Positions 6,585 to 13,253 are shown, counted from the first letter of the stretch. The stretch is DNA of 14,566 nt from Lachnospiraceae bacterium UBA3845 (GCA_002392705.1 DGHP01000064.1:1-14566); one strand, 5' to 3'. Numbers and translations: made by a program. Notes: generated by a model not told the origin, from the letters alone.

Positions 6585-8078
6585 TCAATCCACATGATAG
6601 AGATAGCTGTAATCTCCGTCTCTGTCGCCCGAAAGCATCCTGCTGATATCCACGATCAGGTCGGCAAGACCGGTCGGTTTCTGGAAGAGGGACTGGGTCG
6701 TGCACCAGACATTGCCCTCCTGCACCGCCCGGAAATCCTTCAGCAGGGGCCCCTTGTCGAGCAGTTCATCCACGCTGTGGATCGCGCCGGCAATGGTCGA
6801 ATTATAGATCAGGTAATCCGCGTCCTTCGCCCTGGCGTAAAACTCTTCCATCTGCAGGTTTACGGTTGAAAGCGCATTCTCCTCTTCCCCGTAAAGGTCA
6901 GAAAAGACATAGCTGCCTCCCGCCAGCTCAATCATGGCCGGCACATAGTCTTTCGCCTTGCGGACCGTGACCAGCCCCTGCTGGTTGATATTGAAAAACG
7001 CCACCAGCTTCCCCGGAGATTTTTCCTCCAAAGATTTCCCTTCCGGAGATTCCCCCTCCGAATGTTGTCCCTCCAAAGATTGTCCAGCCGAAGCGTCCCC
7101 GCTTCCGGAAGTCTGCTCCAGCACCCGCCTGACTTTCTCCTCCATCTGCGCGAAGAGAGTGTCCGCCTCCTCCTCGCAGTTCAATAAAGCCCCGTAAAAA
7201 CGGATCCACTCGCTTCTTCCCAGCGGATCAGACTCATAGGAGGAATGCTCCACCAGAACCGGAATCCCGAATTGTTCCAGCATCTCCTTCACTTCCGGTT
7301 TATGATAAATCATTGTGGATTCCAGGGCAAGATCGCATCCGCGGGAGACGATTCTCTCATAGTCGGGAGCGCTGTACTTGCCGGCATAAACCATCCCGCC
7401 CTCTTCCATGGCTTTATTCGCGCCGTCTGAGTCCCATTCCCCCGCCTCTTCACAGGACAGGGTCACTTTATCGATCTCCTCCAGGCAGTCAAAAAAATCC
7501 ATCGCGCTGGTTGCCGCCAGATAGATGGAGTCCAGCGGCTGATAAAGCACCGTATATCCGGATCCGGACGCCGCGCCTGACCGTTTTCCGTCTTCCGTTC
7601 CTTTCACATCCGGCTGCTTACCGTTTTCCGGCAATTCCGTATCCGGCTGCTTTCCGTCCTCCGGCAATTCCGCATCCGGCAGTTTTCCGTCTTCCGGCAA
7701 TTCCGTTTCCGGCAGTTTTCCGTCCTCCGGAATCAGCAGAAAATCCCCGGTATCCCGGATGGCCAGATATTTATAGCCGCCCTCATAATAATCCACACTG
7801 AACTGGTCCGCGTGATAAAGCCGCATGCTTTCCTTATAGCGAAGCCCCGGGATCTCAGGCGCGTCCGGACGGACAAAGACGGTTCGCTCTGTTTCTGATT
7901 CCTCCGGGATGCCGTCTTCCTCCGGGACAGCTGTTCCATCCGGGATGCCGTCCTGCTCCGGCAGCATTTCAGCGGCCGCAGGTACTGCAGCCACGGAAAC
8001 AGAAGCCATGGGAACTGCGCTCCGGCAGAGCGCTGCCAGAAGCAGCAGCCCTGCCAGCCGGACAATTCGCCGCCTCAT
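6585..8078 (-). CDS. ABC transporter substrate-binding protein (BtuF/FepB-like) with two tandem-repeat loops
   Basis: Extracellular ligand receptor for the FecCD transporter encoded next to it; 497 residues, against roughly 300-400 for relatives. The class III binding-protein fold is recognised from YKYLAIRD (102-109), LYQPLDSIYLAATSAMDFF (178-196), the KYSAPDYERIVSRGCDLALEST region (234-255) and KLVAFFNINQQGLVTVR (357-373). Two low-complexity insertions account for much of the extra length: an 11-residue repeat at 117-164 and a 5-residue repeat at 334-356. The N-terminus (residues 5-35) is a signal peptide, but the only cysteine (C18, preceded by AAL) does not fit a lipobox, so it may be a secreted or uncleaved protein and not a lipoprotein. 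Its ATG overlaps the stop of the upstream gene (ATGA). Substrate inferred only from context. Confidence 0.87.
   Translation of the reverse strand: MRRRIVRLAGLLLLAALCRSAVPMASVSVAAVPAAAEMLPEQDGIPDGTAVPEEDGIPEESETERTVFVRPDAPEIPGLRYKESMRLYHADQFSVDYYEGGYKYLAIRDTGDFLLIPEDGKLPETELPEDGKLPDAELPEDGKQPDTELPENGKQPDVKGTEDGKRSGAASGSGYTVLYQPLDSIYLAATSAMDFFDCLEEIDKVTLSCEEAGEWDSDGANKAMEEGGMVYAGKYSAPDYERIVSRGCDLALESTMIYHKPEVKEMLEQFGIPVLVEHSSYESDPLGRSEWIRFYGALLNCEEEADTLFAQMEEKVRRVLEQTSGSGDASAGQSLEGQHSEGESPEGKSLEEKSPGKLVAFFNINQQGLVTVRKAKDYVPAMIELAGGSYVFSDLYGEEENALSTVNLQMEEFYARAKDADYLIYNSTIAGAIHSVDELLDKGPLLKDFRAVQEGNVWCTTQSLFQKPTGLADLIVDISRMLSGDRDGDYSYLYHVD
7025..7084 (-). repeat. 15-bp tandem repeat, about four copies, in the binding-protein gene
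   Basis: Four imperfect 15-base units (CCTCCAAAGATTTCC and variants on the plus strand) encode SLEGQ/HSEGE/SPEGK/SLEEK. The length is a multiple of three, so copy changes would keep the frame. Confidence 0.7.
7581..7730 (-). repeat. 33-bp tandem repeat, about 4.5 copies, in the binding-protein gene
   Basis: Units of 33 bases encode PEDGKLPETEL, PEDGKLPDAEL, PEDGKQPDTEL, PENGKQPDVKG and a partial TEDGKRSG. The copies nearest 7730 are most alike in DNA, and those toward 7581 are degraded, as expected for a minisatellite growing at one end. Confidence 0.88.
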
Positions 8079-9103
8079 TCCGTCTTTCCGGCGTCTGCCG
8101 GGAGCGAAACGGTCAGCAGATAATCCTGCTCTACCTGCATCCCTTTGATCGCGACAGAATCCACCGTCATGGGGATCGCCGTGTCAAATACGGCAACAGG
8201 AATCCGGAAGGACGACTTTTCCTCTCCTTCCAGAGCGTCATAGCGGACGCCGTCAATGATAATGTAATCGTAGTTGGAAGAATCGAATACCAGAAGACCT
8301 TCCGCCTCCCCATCCTTCACTTCAAGCTCCATCGGAGAAATCAGCTTAAGCCTTCCTTTCCCCTCGAGGGATACTTCCGCCTCCCAGCTCCCGTCCTCCA
8401 GAGCCAGGTTCTCAGTCCGACTTCCCTGCAGACCGGAGAAAGCGGAAGCAGGAAGCATTGCCGGCTGAAATACCAGCGTTCTGGGATACCACTGCTCCTT
8501 CTTCCGGGAGAAGGCTGCGCAGGGAACTCCCACGCCCAGCTTCTCCAGCGGGAAATGCTGAAAGACCGTTTTTCCCTCCTCGTTTTTCTCAGGATAGACA
8601 AAGTCCTCAGCATCCGCCTGCGCCGCTTCTTCTGCGCTTCCCGGATAGAGATAGAGGTAGCCGTCTCCGTCCATAATCAGATCGGCATACATCGAACCAT
8701 TCTCGACATTCAGCAGCACGCTGCTGATCTTGAACATGGAAGAACTGCTTTCGACCCCGATCTCATAGACGCCGTCCGTAAGCAGATCCGCGCTTACGGG
8801 CTCCCCGCTCTCATCCACTTCATCCACGGTCGTCATGTCGGATGCATCCGCCACATGGGAAGTATCAAGCGCCCTGGCCTCCTCCACTTTTTCCGCGGGA
8901 ACTGCCCAGGTCTCTGCTTCCTTCCCCGCTTCGGAATCTGTCACTCCGGCATCCTCCTGAATCTTCTCAGTTTCCGTCTCAGAAGACTCCGCAGCAGCCC
9001 GGACGTTCCCCGGAACTACGAACAGGGCGGCCATGCAGACAGCAAGAAGAAGACCTGCCGGACCGCCAGACAATGTAAAATTCCTTTTTCTCATCTGCAT
9101 CAT
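8075..9103 (-). CDS. Secreted protein with two NEAT-like beta-domains
   Basis: A 342-residue exported protein of the cobalamin-transport operon. Residues 8-36 form a signal peptide with a likely cut after NVRA. An acidic, disordered linker runs to about 100. Two beta-rich domains follow: residues ~105-216 (DGVYEIGVESSSSMFKI ... CAAFSRKKEQWYPRTLVF) and ~235-336 (DGSWEAEVSLEGKGRLKL ... SSNYDYIIIDGVRYD ... IPVAVFDTAIPM). Both resemble the NEAT or iron-transport-associated domains of Clostridia surface proteins, which bind heme or help move it; this resemblance is from memory. There is no LPXTG, lipobox or C-terminal membrane segment, so it may be released. The start at 9103 overlaps the cbiK stop (ATGA); a third ATG at 9094, nine bases after GGGGG, is an alternative. 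A tetrapyrrole-handling role is inferred. Confidence 0.75.
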   Translation of the reverse strand: MMQMRKRNFTLSGGPAGLLLAVCMAALFVVPGNVRAAAESSETETEKIQEDAGVTDSEAGKEAETWAVPAEKVEEARALDTSHVADASDMTTVDEVDESGEPVSADLLTDGVYEIGVESSSSMFKISSVLLNVENGSMYADLIMDGDGYLYLYPGSAEEAAQADAEDFVYPEKNEEGKTVFQHFPLEKLGVGVPCAAFSRKKEQWYPRTLVFQPAMLPASAFSGLQGSRTENLALEDGSWEAEVSLEGKGRLKLISPMELEVKDGEAEGLLVFDSSNYDYIIIDGVRYDALEGEEKSSFRIPVAVFDTAIPMTVDSVAIKGMQVEQDYLLTVSLPADAGKTE

Positions 9104-10095
9104 CCCCCGATCTGGTCAACCGCTTCCTGCACATGCTCCACATAGATCTGCTGGATCTCCGGAACCTGGCCGAGACCATCCAGGATGCAGTCCACCTCGT
9201 ACCCGGCATTCTGAAACTGTGTCCGCAGAGAATCGGGTTCAAAGCTTGCCATGTCATTGTGGGCATGGTCCCCTGCCACAACCATCAGAGGATGGAGAAC
9301 TACCTTTTTATAGCCCTTTCCTTCGATCACATCCAGAACCCGCTCCGTATTCCATACTTCCGACTCAACCGTCGTAATATAGACATTTTCAAAGCCTCCG
9401 TCTGTCAGCGCCTGCTGCAGTTCACCGTAATCCTTGTCAGAATCCGCCTCTGTTCCATGTCCCATATAGACCAGGGCTGTCTCCCCGTCATTATAATTTT
9501 CCATGATGTTGGAGAGGATCGGAACGACCTCATCATAATCCGTCTCATCGTTGTAGCCAAAGAGCGGCTTTGTGACAGCTACACTTTCAAAGGCATCCGC
9601 ATACTGCGCCACGGCGGCGATGATATCCGCGTACTCATATCCTTCCATCAGATGAGTCGGGCAGACAATCAGATCCTTCACCCCATTGTCGATGGCTCTC
9701 TGAAGGCCCTGATCCACATCGTCGATCTCCACGCCGTCCCTGCGGTTCACATGGTCGATAATGATATTGGCCGTGAAGGCTCTCCTGACGCTCCAGTCCG
9801 GAAATGCCGCGGCGATGGCACGCTCAATCCCGCCGATGCTGGCATAGCGTGAATAGTTATAACTGGTGCCGAAAGAGATGACAAGAATCTCCTTGTCACC
9901 GATCTCATCCTGATTGAGGGGATCATCCATGGAGGCGTCTCCGGTCATATAATTCTCTTCCTCTTCCTCCATCTCCGCTTCCGTACTCTCCTGTGCTTCC
10001 AGAGACTCCGTCTCGGCGGCAAATGCCGATCCGGAAAGCATCAGGGCCGATACAGCGGCCGCAGCCATCATCTTTTTCCAGCTTGAATTTTTCAT
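9100..10095 (-). CDS. cbiK: Exported CbiK-type sirohydrochlorin cobaltochelatase
   Basis: CbiK inserts Co2+ into sirohydrochlorin early in anaerobic cobalamin synthesis. The chelatase body is residues ~65-331: EILVISFGTS (69-78), FPDWSVRRAFTANII (98-112), PTHLMEGYEY (146-155, metal-ligand H148), MGHGTEADSD (211-220) and LMVVAGDHAHNDMAS (270-284, metal-ligand H277). Unlike cytoplasmic CbiK, it starts with a signal peptide (KK, then hydrophobic residues 9-25, cut near SAFA-AE) and an acidic linker to about 62. A periplasmic CbiK is known in Desulfovibrio vulgaris, near heme/iron transport genes, so an exported form has precedent, but in a Gram-positive it would act outside the membrane. Strong SD GGGAGGAGG before the ATG. 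First gene after the cobalamin riboswitch; next gene overlaps by four bases. Confidence 0.92.
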   Translation of the reverse strand: MKNSSWKKMMAAAAVSALMLSGSAFAAETESLEAQESTEAEMEEEEENYMTGDASMDDPLNQDEIGDKEILVISFGTSYNYSRYASIGGIERAIAAAFPDWSVRRAFTANIIIDHVNRRDGVEIDDVDQGLQRAIDNGVKDLIVCPTHLMEGYEYADIIAAVAQYADAFESVAVTKPLFGYNDETDYDEVVPILSNIMENYNDGETALVYMGHGTEADSDKDYGELQQALTDGGFENVYITTVESEVWNTERVLDVIEGKGYKKVVLHPLMVVAGDHAHNDMASFEPDSLRTQFQNAGYEVDCILDGLGQVPEIQQIYVEHVQEAVDQIGG

Positions 10096-10328
10096 CTTTT
10101 TCCTCCTCCCGCCGGGCAGTCAGGAATATACGCCGGTAAAATCCCCTGCTCAGCTCCTGTGAATGTTTAATGGTCTACTCCAGCTGAAAACCGTACCGTA
10201 TGCGGAGGACTGCAAGGAGCAGGTTAAAACAGCTTCTCTTCGGACTGACAACCACAGCATGCGCAGACGAATGCAGGCCTCATATTGCCTGTCTTTGCGG
10301 CTTTGGCAGCCAAATCCGGGTTCAACAG
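10096..10328 (-). other. Leader between riboswitch terminator and cbiK
   Basis: This 233-base stretch is transcribed only if the terminator at 10329-10356 is not formed. It ends in the GGGAGGAGG ribosome binding site of cbiK. A 70-codon frame beginning GTG at 10362 crosses the terminator into it, but it has no ribosome binding site or recognisable content. I see no gene here and cannot say why the leader is so long. Confidence 0.6.
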
Positions 10329-10356
10329 AAAAAACCGCTGCCCCAAGGCAACGGTT
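10329..10356 (-). terminator. Intrinsic terminator, expression platform of the cobalamin riboswitch
   Basis: On the minus strand AACCGTTGCC and GGCAGCGGTT form a 10-bp stem with one G-T pair and a TTGG loop, followed by a run of six T. It lies about 90 bases beyond the aptamer and before cbiK, fitting a switch that ends transcription when cobalamin is bound. An antiterminator pairing was not clear by eye. Confidence 0.85.
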
Positions 10357-10446
10357 CCCCACAGTTTTGTCTCAATCTGCCCGTACAACCAGTTACTCGT
10401 GGTCCGGGCTCCCGGATCAGGCCGGCGGCAGATACGAAAGCCCTGT

Positions 10447-10610
10447 ACACCGGCAGGCAGGTCTCCTGGCTCACGGTAATCCCGTCCGCGCGCCTTCCCG
10501 GTTTCCCAGTGACATATGCGCAGACCAAGCCGTATACAGTGACGAGTTCGCACAGGCCTTTCACCTGTTTCCCTATTATCCGCAGCCTATGCAGCGGCAC
10601 CTGCCGGTTT
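10447..10610 (-). ncRNA. Cobalamin (B12) riboswitch
   Basis: Read on the minus strand, the conserved elements come in the right order: CCGGCAGGTGCC (P1/P2 start, near 10607-10596), ATAGGGAAACAGGTGAAAG (10576-10558), a CACTG element, CACTGGGAAACCGGGAAGG (10511-10493) and the B12 box GCCAGGAGACCTGCC (10470-10456). P1 closes with CCGGCAGG (10607-10600) against CCTGCCGG (10457-10450). It directly precedes an intrinsic terminator and the cbiK-transporter operon, so adenosylcobalamin or a related corrinoid should turn the operon down. It starts about 60 bases after the stop of the dipeptidase gene. Confidence 0.96.
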
Positions 10611-10631
10611 GTTTTCAGTTGGAATACCCTA

Positions 10632-10660
10632 ACCTTACCACAAAGCAGATGCCCGTGCAA
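10632..10660 (-). promoter_or_regulatory. Promoter candidate for the riboswitch transcript
   Basis: TTGCAC (10660-10655) and TAAGGT (10637-10632) on the minus strand are 17 bases apart, placing a start near 10625, some 15 bases before the aptamer. The -35 is good and the -10 only moderate. It lies directly after the stop codon of the upstream gene, so read-through from that gene could also feed the riboswitch. Confidence 0.45.
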
Positions 10661-10669
10661 GCCGTGCCG

Positions 10670-11653
10670 TCACTCTTCCGGATCCGGCAGAAAGCCGGCG
10701 GCTTTCTGAGGTTTCCAGCTGCAGGCCCCGATGCCGTAGGATGTGGTATCCTGAAAATGCCACCATTCGGAAGCGATTCCTTTCAGGCCGGCCTTCGCGG
10801 CCATCCGGTCGAGCGCTTTCGCAGCCGCCGTCATCCCGGATGCATAGACGGATGATCCGGGCGATTGATATTTCGCAGCCCGCCAGGAAAGCTCATCCAG
10901 TTCGCTGGGCATATCCGGCTGCTCCCCATCGGGTCCAAGAAGCGTACAGTCTATGGCAATCAGGCGGTTGTGTGCCGAGATTCCGGAAGAGAGAAACCAG
11001 CCCTGGTTCCAGCCGTTTGCCGAAAAACCGTCCCGCACCCTCTGGCTCACCGCAGCAAGGGCGGAAGATGCGTTATAGATCTTTACCGTGACAGAATAGG
11101 GCCTGTAGGCATCCCAGATCATCAGCTGGTATCCCTCCTCCTGCGCATAAGCGGCGAGGGCGGCGATCTTATGGGCAAAGCCGATGCTGACCGGCACCAC
11201 GAATTCTTTTCTGTCAAGCCTGGGATTATACCATTTCCCCGTCTTCCTGTTTCCCCAGCTGTAGAGCTTCCGGCCGGTCACTCCGGGAATCGGAACCCCG
11301 CTGGCCTTCATCACGGCCCCGTAATTGTAATTCATATCATAGACAATATCGGGCAGGACATCCGGCAGATTCACCGCCAGCTGGTTTCTGCTGATCCAGC
11401 CCGTCTCGTCCTGACAGGATACCTTTACTCTGGAGCCGCTCTCCTGCAGGGCAACCATGGCCGTTCCCGCCTTCAGGTTTTTTCCGTTCAGGCTGACCGT
11501 CTGAACCGGATATACGGCGGCTCCCCGGATCGGAAGGGTAAACTGTGTCTCCGCGGCTGCGGCCCTCCGGCTGATCCCTGCCGGAAACAACAGCAGGGCC
11601 AGAAGAAGAAACAGTCCGGTGCAGCAGAAACAGCTTCTGCGCTTTCTGTTCAT
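10670..11653 (-). CDS. Exported VanX-like D-Ala-D-Ala dipeptidase (M15D family)
   Basis: Zinc peptidase, 327 residues, predicted to act on D-alanyl-D-alanine ends or dipeptides in the cell wall space. A signal peptide (hydrophobic residues ~8-24) and an SH3-like segment (about 40-95, VYPVQTVSL ... GWISRNQLAV) precede the catalytic domain. The catalytic domain shows WDAYRP (180-185), the zinc motif SAHNRLIAID (226-235; H228, D235) and EWWHF (296-300; catalytic E296, zinc H299), with Leu where VanX has Gly in the SxHxxGxAxD block. The in-frame ATG at 11668 overlaps the previous stop, but the ATG at 11653 follows AGGGGGAG at proper distance and is preferred. Cytoplasmic VanX lacks a signal peptide, so the role here is more likely peptidoglycan trimming than the vancomycin pathway itself. 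In operon with the L,D-transpeptidase. Confidence 0.85.
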   Translation of the reverse strand: MNRKRRSCFCCTGLFLLLALLLFPAGISRRAAAAETQFTLPIRGAAVYPVQTVSLNGKNLKAGTAMVALQESGSRVKVSCQDETGWISRNQLAVNLPDVLPDIVYDMNYNYGAVMKASGVPIPGVTGRKLYSWGNRKTGKWYNPRLDRKEFVVPVSIGFAHKIAALAAYAQEEGYQLMIWDAYRPYSVTVKIYNASSALAAVSQRVRDGFSANGWNQGWFLSSGISAHNRLIAIDCTLLGPDGEQPDMPSELDELSWRAAKYQSPGSSVYASGMTAAAKALDRMAAKAGLKGIASEWWHFQDTTSYGIGACSWKPQKAAGFLPDPEE

Positions 11654-11664
11654 CTTTCTCCCCC

Positions 11665-12363
11665 TCATTTCGGATAAATGCAGACCCAGGTCTTATCGGT
11701 CGTACTCTGCATGATCCGGATCATATTTTCCTCTGAGACCGCGATGCAGCCCATCGTATAGGAACGCGGACCCATGCAGTGCAGGAAAATACCGGATCCC
11801 TTTTTATAGATATTCTGCGGATTGTAGCCGATATTCAAAGCATAATTATACTGGGGACTGGCTTCAATCAGATGTTCACCGGCGAGCGGCGTGTCGGAAT
11901 GCACCAGAGTATTGTAGCTGTCATACTCTCCTGACCAGTAGCAGCGCTCATCGATCACAGTATAGTTAAGACTCTCAAGACCCGGATTCTCCTTGATGCC
12001 GAACCCCTCGGTGATATGGTAGACCCCTGTCGGCGTCTTTATATCCCCTTCCTGCTCCTTGTCAAGGCCGTTCAGACCGCAGAATCCCTTGCAGGCAAGG
12101 ACTTTTCTCCATTTCAGGGAATCCTCCCCGGCGACCTTCTCATACATGATTACCTTGACCCGGCTGCCGCCCAGATATTTGACGAAAATCAGCCTGTCCG
12201 CGTTCTCATCCGTCCGGTATCTGTTTTTCAGATCAGACCAGCCGGAAAATACAGGCTGCTGCAGTTCAGATGCGATAGCATGCCTCCCCGGAACCAGCAG
12301 CATCAGGACCAGAAAAACCTGAATCCATTTTTTCGAACTTTGCTTTTTCAGTACTCTTTCCAT
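11665..12363 (-). CDS. Exported L,D-transpeptidase (YkuD domain)
   Basis: A 232-residue cell-wall enzyme that would form 3-3 cross-links or attach proteins or caps to peptidoglycan using tetrapeptide donors. A signal peptide or membrane anchor (KKWIQVFLVLMLLVPG, 11-26) precedes the YkuD domain (about 57-232). The family signature is present: DIKTPTGVY (107-115) and the active-site block with H195 (FLHCMG) and C206 in TMGCIAVS. The spacing from His to Cys is 11, a short version of the usual HX(14-17)SHGC motif, with Met-Gly-Cys in place of His-Gly-Cys. The frame is open back to 12462 within cbiC, but the ATG at 12363 has AAGGGGG upstream and begins the signal peptide. Its stop overlaps the first ATG of the dipeptidase gene. 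Confidence 0.87.
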   Translation of the reverse strand: MERVLKKQSSKKWIQVFLVLMLLVPGRHAIASELQQPVFSGWSDLKNRYRTDENADRLIFVKYLGGSRVKVIMYEKVAGEDSLKWRKVLACKGFCGLNGLDKEQEGDIKTPTGVYHITEGFGIKENPGLESLNYTVIDERCYWSGEYDSYNTLVHSDTPLAGEHLIEASPQYNYALNIGYNPQNIYKKGSGIFLHCMGPRSYTMGCIAVSEENMIRIMQSTTDKTWVCIYPK

Positions 12364-12416
12364 CTCGTTCTTTTCCCCCTTATTCCCTTTTTCCAGTACT
12401 CCTGGCAGCTGTATCT

Positions 12417-13088
12417 TCAGCTTCTCCTCTCCGCTCCGGCCATATACAGAAGAGCGTTGCATATACAGGCGGCGATATTGCTGCCGCCTTTCCGCCCCAA
12501 AGCCGCGATGCAGGGAACATCCAGACTGAGAATCTCCTCCTTTGCCTGAACAACATTCACGAAGCCGACCGGCACCGCGATGATCAGGGCAGGTTTCAGC
12601 CGCCCATCCCGGATCTGCTCCGCCAGGCGCAGCAGCGCGGTAGGCGCATTTCCAACCGCGTAGATGCAGGAATCCCCGGCGGAAGCCCCGACAGTCCGCA
12701 GCGCCTTGTCCATACTGACAGCCGCCCTGGTTGTCTCTTTCGCCTTCGCCTCGTACGCCACATCCTCATCCGACATGAAACAGAGGGTCCTGCCGCCCAG
12801 TTTCTCCAGGCTCTTTTTATTGATGCCCGCCTGGGCCATATGCGTATCCGTGATGATGACCGCCCCCCTTCTCAGGGTCTCCACCGCCTTCGGAATCACA
12901 TCTTCTGTAAACACCAGATTCTTCGCGTAGTCAAAATCCGCCGAGGTATGAATGCAGCGCATCACCACCGGAGCCGTCTCCTGAGGAATCGCGATCCCCA
13001 TCCGCTCAAGCTCCCCGCCTATGATCTCAAAGCTTCTTTTCTCAATCTCCGAAGGCTTTATCCATTCCGCTTCCGATTTCATCCGCAT
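12417..13088 (-). CDS. cbiC: Cobalt-precorrin-8 methylmutase CbiC
   Basis: Cytoplasmic enzyme of anaerobic cobalamin synthesis that moves a methyl group from C-11 to C-12, giving cobyrinate. Length (223 residues) is normal. RCIHTSADFDYA places the catalytic histidine at H47. ITDTHMAQAGI and the C-terminal VPVGFVNVVQAKEE and LGRKGGSNIAACICNALLYMA blocks are the conserved CbiC/CobH core. GAGGAAAG directly precedes the ATG at 13088; the second ATG two codons later is also possible. It follows cbiP by 141 bases and is followed after 53 bases by the L,D-transpeptidase gene. Confidence 0.95.
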   Translation of the reverse strand: MRMKSEAEWIKPSEIEKRSFEIIGGELERMGIAIPQETAPVVMRCIHTSADFDYAKNLVFTEDVIPKAVETLRRGAVIITDTHMAQAGINKKSLEKLGGRTLCFMSDEDVAYEAKAKETTRAAVSMDKALRTVGASAGDSCIYAVGNAPTALLRLAEQIRDGRLKPALIIAVPVGFVNVVQAKEEILSLDVPCIAALGRKGGSNIAACICNALLYMAGAERRS

Positions 13089-13118
13089 CTTTCCTCACAC
13101 GATTTCCTGCTCTTCTGG

Positions 13119-13253
13119 TCTGCCGTACCCCTCATCCGGCCCCCGTACATTCACTGCATTCCTTATCTGATTTCCGTCCATGCTTATCTGCCGTAACTTC
13201 ATCCGGCCCCCGTACATCCGCAGCACAGCTCACCCGATTCCCGTCCATAATAT
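13119..13253 (-). repeat. Degenerate ~67-bp tandem duplication spanning the 3' end of cbiP
   Basis: TCTGCCGTA, then a perfect 19-base block TCATCCGGCCCCCGTACAT (13132-13150 and 13199-13217), then GATTyCCGTCCAT (13169-13181 and 13236-13248) recur in the same order and at offsets of 67-68. The right-hand unit includes the last codons and stop of cbiP; the left-hand unit lies in the cbiP-cbiC gap and still reads as a decayed copy (WTEIR-stop beside WTGIG-stop). Confidence 0.7.

Noticed and set aside
7581..7730. CRISPR array suggested by regular 33-base repeats
   Set aside because: Units are directly adjacent with no spacers and are in-frame coding repeats of a binding protein; no cas genes in the window.
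10150..10362. 70-codon minus-strand frame crossing the riboswitch terminator
   Set aside because: GTG start without ribosome binding site, and reading through the terminator stem; more likely chance.
10865..11677. 270-codon plus-strand frame opposite the dipeptidase
   Set aside because: Opposite strand has signal peptide and full zinc motifs; the plus frame shows nothing known.
10670..12363. Vancomycin resistance (van) cluster
   Set aside because: No ligase, VanH, or two-component genes are present, and the VanX-like protein has a signal peptide unlike resistance VanX.
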